DNA of 64,000 nucleotides from Trypanosoma brucei gambiense DAL972 (Eukaryota; Euglenozoa; Kinetoplastea; Trypanosomatida; Trypanosomatidae): the NCBI RefSeq assembly GCF_000210295.1, contig NC_026741.1, forward strand, positions 1,240,001-1,304,000, read 5' to 3'. The notes under the pieces are model-generated. The model was not told the DNA's origin. It saw only the letters and a list, made by a program, of their open reading frames with translations, and ran no database searches. The position numbers and the translations under genes are program-made. The stretch's first letter is position 1; each line of letters starts with the position of its first letter. Positions 11,037 through 19,936 of this stretch are shown here, piece by piece.

Positions 11037-11954
11037 ATGTTTCAAAGGGCTAGATTTCTCCTTTTACCAATAGATGATGTCTTGCCTGCCGGTAGTCGTT
11101 GGTCGCGTGTGACAGCACTGCCAACGTCGCACGCTCACCCTTCCGGTGCGTCTCGGGCTTCCCGTACAGGGCCGGTCACAGCCAATACCACCTCAGCGCT
11201 ACCGCCAACGCCTTACATAACCTTCATACCCACCCTTCACGTGGCATCGGTGAAATTTTATGACGCCGTTCTTGATTACATGAGGGAATCCGTGGAAAAG
11301 AACAGTAATGTCATCGTCCTATTGGAAGGTATCTGCGATAACAAGGAGGGAAGAACACAGCAGATGGACGAATACATTCAAATTTCACGGAGTGAGGAGT
11401 TACGTGCCGCCATGCTTGAGAAGGCTGAGAAAAACACACTGTACAATGACGAAACTATTCGTACAATTTGTGATGAACTGGCTGTCAACTACGATGTTCT
11501 GAGCAGAGAGTTGGAAACAGTTCGTCTGCAGGAATGCTACCTCCGCCCGAAAATGGCTGCCCTTGTGGGGAAGAATCTTTGCAACGAAGCCGATATTGAC
11601 ATGGAGGAAGTTGAAGCCCTGATGTTGGAAGGGGATAACAATGATCATAGTGGAAGCTATGGCGCTTGCGGCAGCGGGTCTGTCGTACCAATCACTAGCA
11701 TCGGTTCCCATCCCGCGGTGCGCCGAAGTCGTGAGATGAAAGTTGCGCGCAAAGCGCGTGCAACCTGTGTTGATTGGTTGAAGCATGGCGTGGCCGGTGA
11801 GGTAATTCTTCCCTGGGGAATATACCATGTTGAAGGCATACAGCGTAACGTGCTGTCGTTGAATGCGCAGGACGAGGGAATTGTATTCGTTGAGAGTGGT
11901 AACGATATTCGCCATGTGCCGTTTGGCATTCACAGAGATCTTTTGGTTTTGTGA
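11037..11954 (+). CDS. TraB/GumN/TIKI-like protein, possibly mitochondrial
   Basis: 305 residues from the first ATG at 11037 (a GTG two codons upstream is not a plausible start). The N-terminal 50 residues are Arg/Ser/Thr-rich with few acidic residues, like a mitochondrial presequence. The body fits the TraB/GumN pattern: ITFIPTLHVASVKFY with His68, then NVIVLLEGIC with Glu97, a helical middle, and near the C-terminus LPWGIYHVEGI with a GxxH motif (Gly261 to His264). Relatives include the TIKI metalloproteases, where GxxH His residues and a Glu are active-site residues. Here the first motif has Pro in place of Gly (PTLH). Enzymatic activity and substrate are unknown; family assignment is from motif order and spacing. 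Confidence 0.5.
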   Translation: MFQRARFLLLPIDDVLPAGSRWSRVTALPTSHAHPSGASRASRTGPVTANTTSALPPTPYITFIPTLHVASVKFYDAVLDYMRESVEKNSNVIVLLEGICDNKEGRTQQMDEYIQISRSEELRAAMLEKAEKNTLYNDETIRTICDELAVNYDVLSRELETVRLQECYLRPKMAALVGKNLCNEADIDMEEVEALMLEGDNNDHSGSYGACGSGSVVPITSIGSHPAVRRSREMKVARKARATCVDWLKHGVAGEVILPWGIYHVEGIQRNVLSLNAQDEGIVFVESGNDIRHVPFGIHRDLLVL

Positions 11955-12586
11955 GTGAAATATCTCTTTAAACCCTGCGTTCCTTCGACTCTCTTGCACC
12001 CCGTTTTCTGAAGTTTCAAAAGTTCATGTTTTTCAGCCTTATTAACGTGTTGCCGCAGGCTACGATGCATTATAGCAGACGGGCACAGTGCCGTATTTGT
12101 CGTTCCACATATGAGGTGGGGTGATGCGATCAAGTTTCCATCTACCTTTCCCAAGGGGAGTTTCTACTTGGCGGGCTGGTGGTCCGCCGGTTGCCTACCA
12201 TTTTGTTGGTTCTGACATTATTTGGCATTGTTGTTTTATCTACTTTTTTTTTTCACTTGTTGCTTTCCTCATGCTCCTTTCTACCTCTTTACATATGTGT
12301 GTCTACGTGTCCTCTGTGAACACGTGTCGCATACTTCGCTTGCTCATATGGTTGTAAGGGAATACTTATTTGGAGAGTCGCATCCCTCTACACGGACTTC
12401 GGGATCTGGTGACTCTGCCCGTCTCCTGGGGTTATTCAGTTCATTCCTTCGTCCCCGTAGGCACTTTGGACGGAAAAACAAGCCTTTCCCCCTTCTAAGG
12501 TTGTATTCCACCCTTCACATCGTTGTGTACATAAGGCGCGTCTTTGAGGGCTCCGCTCGCGTGCTTGCCCCTTTTCTTAACGGTTG
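11955..12586. other. Spacer
   Basis: No gene visible. A pyrimidine-rich stretch at 12484-12498 ends in AG at 12499-12500, and no ATG follows until the start at 12587. This is a good candidate spliced-leader acceptor, giving a leader of about 86 nt. Confidence 0.45.
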
Positions 12587-14239
12587 ATGGGATCCTGCTG
12601 CGGAGCGAACGCGATGCCAGTGGTGGATAATAGTGAGAACTCTAAACCCCAACGGAAGCGCAATGTTACGTTTTCAACGTTTCCCGCCCTCGATATTGAA
12701 GTTCACCGACCCGGGGGGGATGCGGACAGTATGCTCAGTCTAACCCGCAGAAGCAGTACTTTTCCAATGGATCAGACCATGTACACTGTTAGTGAGTTCA
12801 ACGCCACCGTAGCAGACACTGTGCGCAGTTTAAATCTAACTCCCCGGGATGATGTTGGTAGAAGCCTGGTGACGAACGGTCTGGATGAGGTTAGTGAGCG
12901 AGACGTTGACAGCTTCGTAGATGACGTTCTTCATATAGGTCTGTTAGATTCACTTGTTACGGTTGAGGAGCGCGTCGGCAACGGTTACGGCCTTGGCAGC
13001 AGGTGCCTATCTCCCTCTGGGGGACTCGGAGGACCTGTGTGGCTTTCGAAGGAGCAGTTGCAGTACTTAGAGAGAGCTCCGGACACTGCAGAGCGACTTG
13101 CTCGTCTAGCAGAGCTTGAAGAAATGTCGCGCCAAGAGATTTTTGCGGCGTGGTTGATGAATTCTACCCTCCTGAAGATGGGGGCGGCACGGGTTATACC
13201 AACAATCCGGCGTTGCCGAGCGGCGAATGAGAAGGCGTCTAAGAATAGAGATGTCATCGTTATCCACGCCAAAGACATTAACGTGCGTGCTAACGACGAT
13301 CCAGGCCTAGAGAGAAACTGGAACTCGCCCCGATTTGAGGCTCTTGGCCACACTGGCTCCTTTTCGCCTCCTGATGAGTCCGGTGTGGATGAACCGTCAC
13401 CCGAAGTAACGGAGCATTACCAGATATTGGCGTTGACGGGACGCGCCGTCAACGTAAAGAACAAGGTTCGTTCGCACATCGTATCGGATACGTGGGATTT
13501 CCTGTCGAGATGCGAAGCCTCCGAGGTTCTTAACAAGGGCGATGTGTTTTTTAGGTTCGTCTGTAGTCCGATTACGAACTTAAGTGAAGATAGTCTCAAA
13601 ATTATCGACACCTTGATAAACCTGTCCAGCTTCAGAGATGAGTTGGGGGAGAACAACGTGCCAAGAGTAGATGTCTATTCTAATGAAGAGCAACGGAAAT
13701 ACGTCTCTATTTTGGTGAAAACGATGAATTTGTTACCAGGTGTGTCTATTTCCAGCATAACACCCGAACTTGTTGCAAGCCTTGACTATCAGCGTAGCTG
13801 TCAGCCTGGTGAAAATAAGTTTGAACCGAGCGATGACCCACACACTTTTAGGCAGGTCAAGACCTTGATTAGGTTTATATATAGTATAACCATTCAAATG
13901 AAGGTAAGCGAAATAACAGATTCCAACGTGCTCCTTAATCTCAAGGAGATTGATGGCATGGTTCCCGCCAAAGCGTTGATGCTGGAGCGAACAAAAAAAA
14001 ACATAATGTCATCCGACTCCACGGTGAAGGTTCGTTCTTTTCTGCTGTATTATCCTGTGAATGAGGGCGTGCTCGTTAATAACCAAACCATTGTTATAAA
14101 CAAGTCTCTCCCTCGTGTCGCTTCGAAGCTTCTCCAGACGTTTGGTTCCCAAGGCGCCTCGGATGCAGTGAAAACGGCTGTGCAAACACGAAATTACTTC
14201 TTTAATCGCTTCGGGGATGGCAGGACGGGGGGAATTTGA
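12587..14239 (+). CDS. Hypothetical protein with acylation-type N-terminus MGSCCG (550 aa)
   Basis: 550 residues. The first in-frame ATG gives the N-terminus MGSCCGANAM. Gly2 followed by Cys4 and Cys5 is the arrangement seen in proteins that are N-myristoylated and then palmitoylated, although residue 6 is Gly rather than the favoured Ser/Thr. A basic, Ser-rich stretch follows (KPQRKRNVTFSTF), which could help membrane binding. No known domain is recognised in the rest: residues about 60-130 are acidic with an alternating hydrophobic pattern, 160-225 helical, and 280-550 a mixed folded region ending in QTRNYFFNRFGDGRTGGI. Dually acylated trypanosome proteins often go to the flagellar or plasma membrane; the location here is inference. 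Confidence 0.65.
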   Translation: MGSCCGANAMPVVDNSENSKPQRKRNVTFSTFPALDIEVHRPGGDADSMLSLTRRSSTFPMDQTMYTVSEFNATVADTVRSLNLTPRDDVGRSLVTNGLDEVSERDVDSFVDDVLHIGLLDSLVTVEERVGNGYGLGSRCLSPSGGLGGPVWLSKEQLQYLERAPDTAERLARLAELEEMSRQEIFAAWLMNSTLLKMGAARVIPTIRRCRAANEKASKNRDVIVIHAKDINVRANDDPGLERNWNSPRFEALGHTGSFSPPDESGVDEPSPEVTEHYQILALTGRAVNVKNKVRSHIVSDTWDFLSRCEASEVLNKGDVFFRFVCSPITNLSEDSLKIIDTLINLSSFRDELGENNVPRVDVYSNEEQRKYVSILVKTMNLLPGVSISSITPELVASLDYQRSCQPGENKFEPSDDPHTFRQVKTLIRFIYSITIQMKVSEITDSNVLLNLKEIDGMVPAKALMLERTKKNIMSSDSTVKVRSFLLYYPVNEGVLVNNQTIVINKSLPRVASKLLQTFGSQGASDAVKTAVQTRNYFFNRFGDGRTGGI

Positions 14240-14628
14240 TTGTTATATTATTATTATTATTTTTTTTTTGGTACCCCCTTCATTCCCTCCATTTTTTTTT
14301 TGTGTGTGTGCATAGACGTCTGATATTGTGCCAATGCAACCAGCTGATGGATGTAGCTCGCGGTACATACTTTGCGTGCACCGTGGTGGTGCCGCTACAT
14401 GTAAGCAGAGGAATGGAGCGATGAGAAAACAAGCGAGGGAAGAAAAGGTAGAGGGCTATAGGTTATAGGAGTGGGGCAGATAATTCGTTATATTTATTTT
14501 TTTGTTGTCAATATTGTTGTCTTTCTTTAGCGCTGTTGTGGATGCGTGGGTGGCTTCGGTCTTGTTGCTGATTGGTCCGAATGTGTTGTGCACGTTCTTA
14601 CACATCCAATTGTTCTTTCGCTACGAAT

Positions 14629-14631
<3 letters not shown>

Positions 14632-14659
<28 letters not shown>
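14632..14659. repeat. CA dinucleotide microsatellite, about 14 units
   Basis: An uninterrupted run of CA dinucleotides in the spacer between the MGSCCG gene and the kinesin. Such tracts are usually length-polymorphic. Confidence 0.9.
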
Positions 14660-14660
<1 letters not shown>

Positions 14661-15268
14661 GTACATGTATGTATGCATGCATTCCTCCTTGCAGTACCTG
14701 AAGTCAGAGAATGTAACGAGTATACTGAATGAGGACCGTAAGGAAGGGGGTTAGGGGAGAAAGAATGGAGAAGCTTGAAGTTTGTACTCGCGTTGCGTGT
14801 TCATGCCGACGGGATGTGAATGAGCACAATGCCGAGAGTTATTCGGATGCTACCGGCTATCATGAATCGGGGCCGTCGGTGGAGAATTAATTTCATGATG
14901 CTCACACGCTCGACTACGTGGTGGTAAGTGGTGGATGTGGAAGGAGTGCCCTTTGTGGTGTTTGGAGAACTTCACACCCTTCCCCTTCCTTCCTTCCGTT
15001 TATCTCACTATTACTTATCCATTGTTTGTGGTTTCATAGTTTCGCCTTTCAAAATATATTAAAGAATAGCAGGCTGACGGCTTGTGCTTCATATTTACCC
15101 CTTTGGGATGCTCTTCGCTTTCCCTCCTCCTGTCGTCACTTGTCTTGACCCTCTCTTTCTACCACCCAAAAGCCCTGCGATTGCTTTTTGTACCGGTCTC
15201 CGACTCAGTCTGCTGAGACTACAGTTGCTGTCCGTTCTCAGGTGTCCTTTCATTCCCCTTTTGCACGT

Positions 15269-15286
15269 CTTTTTTTTTTTTTTTAG
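15269..15286 (+). promoter_or_regulatory. Candidate spliced-leader acceptor of the kinesin gene
   Basis: A run of 16 T residues ends directly in AG at 15285-15286. The 272 bases from there to the kinesin ATG at 15559 contain no other ATG, as expected of a trypanosome 5' leader. Confidence 0.6.
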
Positions 15287-15558
15287 CTAGCCGTCAAGTG
15301 GCGCAGTTTATTTACCGAGCAGTGCCCATTCTTCGTTGGCGTGCTGTGCAGGTCCACGCCCCACATCGCTCGAAGGAAAGGGGAGTGGAGTAGCGAAGAA
15401 GGAGCGGAAGAACACGAAAGAAAGGGCTTCACACACCTCATTGGAAATTTACTTCGGGGTGCTGTTTTCCCCGTCTTTACCTACCGTACACAAGTTTCCC
15501 TGCCATATCTGGCCGCTGTGAGTGGAGAGAGCGATAAATTTTTGCTTTCTGAGGGATC

Positions 15559-18500
15559 ATGGAGTACAAGCGATGCAACTCAAGCCGCACGACGGCGAGC
15601 ATCAGTCGATCTCCTCAGCTACGCACATCTGCCACGTCAACACCAGTGCGCAGCGCGACACCAATGCGTACCCCTACATCGGCACGGAGTGGTGCTTCGA
15701 GCGCGCGCCGTACCTTGACGGGTACAGGTACAGGGAGCGGAGCATTGAGAAGCGTAGGCTTGGATGGCGCCTCCCCGAGGGCGAAAGGACCTGGTTTACC
15801 ACGACCCATCGCCTATAAACGTAGCGGGACAGCTACCAGCGGCGGTCAAGTGGACAGCGGCAACGATATGAGCGTGGTTAGCAGCAGGAGTGCAATCGGC
15901 GACAGCCCCAAAGGAAAGCGCGGGGCGCACAAGCCCGCAGTGGCAAAAACCGGCGGAAACGGACGTGTCAACGTCTATGCTCGAGTGCGTGCCTTCTCTC
16001 CAGCTGAAACAGCGGATAATCAGCATTCGGCGGTGCATCTGAGTGACAACAAGGTGGAGGTTGTTGTGTCCCCCAAGAGCGTTTACACTTTCATGCTTGA
16101 CGGGTGCTTTTCGAGCACTGGTTCCCCGTCGGATGAGGGCTTCGCATCACAGAGCAGTGTTTTCGATGCCATTGGCCGGCCACTGGCTGAGAACGCTCTA
16201 GCAGGTTACAACGCCGCAATTATGGTTTACGGACAAACTGGAAGCGGCAAGACGTACACGATGTTCGGCCCTCCAAAATCGTTGGGGACGGAGGAGCAGG
16301 GCCTTGTGCCACGAGTGTGTAATATGATCTTTGAGCGGGCTGATGCTTGCTTTCAGAAGGGCATCACATGTCGTGTGTGCGTGTCTATGCTTGAAGTGTA
16401 TCTGGAAGACGTGTTTGATCTGTTCAGCAACCGCAAACAAGTGACAGTGCGGAAGGACTATTTGGACAATTCCTTTCATGTTGTTGGGGCTAAGTCCATC
16501 CCTGTGAGGCAGTATAAGGATGTTGAAGAACTGTTGCAAAGGGCAGAGGCACTTCGAACATTTGCTGCGACCGCCATTCACGCTCGCTCCTCTCGTGCGC
16601 ACGCACTGTTTCAACTAGAGTTGTACACTACCTTCGAGTCGACAGACATCGCGCCTCGTACGGCTAAGATTCTTCTGGCCGACCTTGCTGGGTGCGAGCG
16701 TATTAAACTTGCCCAAACAGAGACGGGCATTCCCTTTGAGGAGGCTCGGAACATCAATCTTTCGCTACTTTCATTGGGTTCATGCATTGAGGCTGTTACC
16801 ATGCGTAAGGGATCGAGTCAAAACATTCCTGAGTTCCGTAATAGTACTCTCACTAAGTTGTTGAAGGAATACTTGGGTGGAAACAGCGTGTCTTCTATCG
16901 TTGTAACCGTTGGACCCAGCGTGCGCGATGCTCGTCTCAGCGTGCAATCGCTTCGATTCGCTGACCGTGCCATGAAGGTCGTGACTCATGCTAAGATAAA
17001 CACAGTGAAACCCATTACTGAGTTTGATGATGCAGATGGTTCCGAAGACAAGGTGCGTGAGGCTTATAACAAAAAGAAAGAGGCATTACACGTCGAGTTT
17101 CAGGTGCAGAGCGAGTTGCAGAAGCTGCAGAATAAGATCACAATTTTGGAGTGTCAGCTAATGAACTCTGTGGATGACGAAGTTGTCGCTCGACTCCAGG
17201 AGGAAATATCTACCTATCAGAAGTCGCTTGCTGATGCTGACTTAGAGCTGCAGCAGCAGCGTCGTGTATTGTATGACAGCGAGGTGATGCTAGAGGAGCA
17301 ACTAAAGGAACTGAACACGAGGATGCAAGAAATGATAGAGGAAAACGAAGAGACAACAGAAAACCTCTTGGCCGAATGTCGAAAAAAACACACGGAGCGG
17401 CTTGAGGTAGAACAAAAGCGGCACGAAGAGGAGGTGGATGTCCTTTTAAAGAGTCACGAATTCGAATTGGAGAGAATCAACCAGCTTCTTCAAGATTCTG
17501 ACACGAAATGTGCCGAACTCACGACCACCTTGTTCAAAACTAAAGAGGATCTTCGCAAAACAGACGGTCTGGTAGATGAGATGCAGATGGCACTTGAAGA
17601 GCTTGGGGAGGCATCAAAGGCAACTGAGACTGAGCTTTACGGTTATGTCGAGCAGCTTCGCAGTGAAAACAGTCGATTAAGCACCGCAATAGACACTCTC
17701 CGCCAACAGTTGAAAGAATCTGAAGCATCCGTTGAAGATCGTGACAATCGTCTAAAGGAACATGAGACATCATTGGATACCCTCCGCCAACAGTTGAAGG
17801 AATCTGAAGCATCCGTTGAAGATCGTGACAATCGTCTAAAGGAACATGAGACATCATTGGATACCCTCCGCCAACAGTTGAAAGAATCTGAAGCATCCGT
17901 TGAAGATCGTGACAATCGTCTAAAGGAACATGAGGAATCATTGGATACCCTCCGCCAACAGTTGAAAGAATCTGAAGCATCCGTTGAAGATCGTGACAAT
18001 CGTCTAAAGGAACATGAGACATCATTGGATACCCTCCGCCAACAGTTGAAGGAATCTGAAGCATCCGTTGAAGATCGTGACAATCGTCTAAAGGAACATG
18101 AGACATCATTGGATACCCTCCGCCAACAGTTGAAGGAATCTGAAGCATCCGTTGAAGATCGTGACAATCGTCTAAAGGAACATGAGACATCATTGGATAC
18201 CCTCCGCCAACAGTTGAAGGAATCTGAAGCATCCGTTGAAGATCGTGACAATCGTCTAAAGGAACATGAGACATCATTGGATACCCTCCGCCAACAGTTG
18301 AAAGAATCTGAAGCATCCGTTGAAGATCGTGACAATCGTCTAAAGGAACATGAGACATCATTGGATACCCTCCGCCAACAGTTGAAGGAATCTGAAGCAT
18401 CCGTTGAAGATCGTGACAATCGTCTAAAGGAACATGAGACATCATTGGATACCCTCCGCCAACAGTTGAAAGAATCTGAAGCATCCGTTGAAGATCGTGA

Positions 18501-19836
18501 CAATCGTCTAAAGGAACATGAGACATCATTGGATACCCTCCGCCAACAGTTGAAGGAATCTGAAGCATCCGTTGAAGATCGTGACAATCGTCTAAAGGAA
18601 CATGAGACATCATTGGATACCCTCCGCCAACAGTTGAAGGAATCTGAAGCATCCGTTGAAGATCGTGACAATCGTCTAAAGGAACATGAGACATCATTGG
18701 ATACCCTCCGCCAACAGTTGAAAGAATCTGAAGCATCCGTTGAAGATCGTGACAATCGTCTAAAGGAACATGAGGAATCATTGGATACCCTCCGCCAACA
18801 GTTGAAAGAATCTGAAGCATCCGTTGAAGATCGTGACAATCGTCTAAAGGAACATGAGGAATCATTGGATACCCTCCGCCAACAGTTGAAGGAATCTGAA
18901 GCATCCGTTGAAGATCGTGACAATCGTCTAAAGGAACATGAGACATCATTGGATACCCTCCGCCAACAGTTGAAAGAATCTGAAGCATCCGTTGAAGATC
19001 GTGACAATCGTCTAAAGGAACATGAGACATCATTGGATACCCTCCGCCAACAGTTGAAGGAATCTGAAGCATCCGTTGAAGATCGTGACAATCGTCTAAA
19101 GGAACATGAGACATCATTGGATACCCTCCGCCAACAGTTGAAGGAATCTGAAGCATCCGTTGAAGATCGTGACAATCGTCTAAAGGAACATGAGACATCA
19201 TTGGATACCCTCCGCCAACAGTTGAAAGAATCTGAAGCATCCGTTGAAGATCGTGACAATCGTCTAAAGGAACATGAGACATCATTGGATACCCTCCGCC
19301 AACAGTTGAAAGAATCTGAAGCATCCGTTGAAGATCGTGACAATCGTCTAAAGGAACATGAGACATCATTGGATACCCTCCGCCAACAGTTGAAAGAATC
19401 TGAAGCATCCGTTGAAGATCGTGACAATCGTCTAAAGGAACATGAGACATCATTGGATACCCTCCGCCAACAGTTGAAAGAATCTGAAGCATCCGTTGAA
19501 GATCGTGACAATCGTCTAAAGGAACATGAGACATCATTGGATACCCTCCGCCAACAGTTGAAAGAATCTGAAGCATCCGTTGAAGATCGTGACAATCGTC
19601 TAAAGGAACATGAGACATCATTGGATACCCTCCGCCAACAGTTGAAAGAATCTGAAGCATCCGTTGAAGATCGTGACAATCGTCTAAAGGAACATGAGAC
19701 ATCATTGGATACCCTCCGCCAACAGTTGAAAGAATCTGAAGCATCCGTTGAAGATCGTGACAATCGTCTAAAGGAACATGAGAAATCATTGGATACCCTC
19801 CGCCAACAGTTGAAAGAATCTGAAGCATCCGTTGAA
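15559..19836 (+). CDS. K39-like repeat kinesin, segment A (3' end lost in assembly gap)
   Basis: Starts at ATG 15559. Residues 1-130 are a Ser/Thr/Arg-rich disordered extension. The motor domain (about 135-480) has P-loop GQTGSGKT (225-232), switch I SSRAH (344-348), switch II DLAGCE (375-380), NLSLLSLG and STLTKLLKEYLGGNS, so ATP-driven microtubule motor activity is likely. Deviations from the consensus are His-Ala-Arg before SSR (usually Asn-x-x), SSRAH for SSRSH, and DLAGCE for DLAGSE. A coiled coil follows, then an array of a 28-residue repeat beginning at residue 712. Kinesins with long near-identical coiled-coil repeats are known in kinetoplastids (K39 of Leishmania, 39-residue repeat). 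The gene is cut by a 100-N gap at 19837. Cellular role and cargo are not evident. Confidence 0.9.
17692..19836 (+). repeat. 84-bp tandem array A in the kinesin, 25 full units plus a partial
   Basis: Unit length is 84 bp, encoding 28 residues (DTLRQQLKES, then EASVEDRDNRLKEHETSL). This is exactly four heptads, so the coiled-coil register is kept across units. Two sites vary between units: the Lys codon (AAA or AAG) after QQL, and the residue before the last Ser (Thr in most units, Glu in units 3, 13 and 14, Lys in unit 25). Otherwise the units look identical at DNA level. The array runs into the assembly gap. Confidence 0.95.
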
Positions 19837-19936
19837 NNNNNNNNNNNNNNNNNNNNNNNNNNNNNNNNNNNNNNNNNNNNNNNNNNNNNNNNNNNNNNNN
19901 NNNNNNNNNNNNNNNNNNNNNNNNNNNNNNNNNNNN
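19837..19936. other. Assembly gap of exactly 100 N
   Basis: Exactly 100 N, the customary size for a gap of unknown length. The left flank ends inside repeat unit 26 of array A. The right flank begins inside the motor domain, at the position equivalent to 16362 of segment A. The missing DNA must therefore hold at least the rest of array A, a kinesin C-terminus, a spacer and the N-terminus of a second copy, unless the two sides are misjoined. Confidence 0.97.

Larger units (their letters stand above)
14240..15558. other. Spacer and kinesin leader region
   Basis: Opens with a T-rich stretch directly after the stop codon. It contains a CA dinucleotide tract at 14632-14659 and a strong splice-acceptor candidate at 15269-15286. 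No gene is supported; the short frames in it are fragments in low-complexity or leader sequence. Confidence 0.5.
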
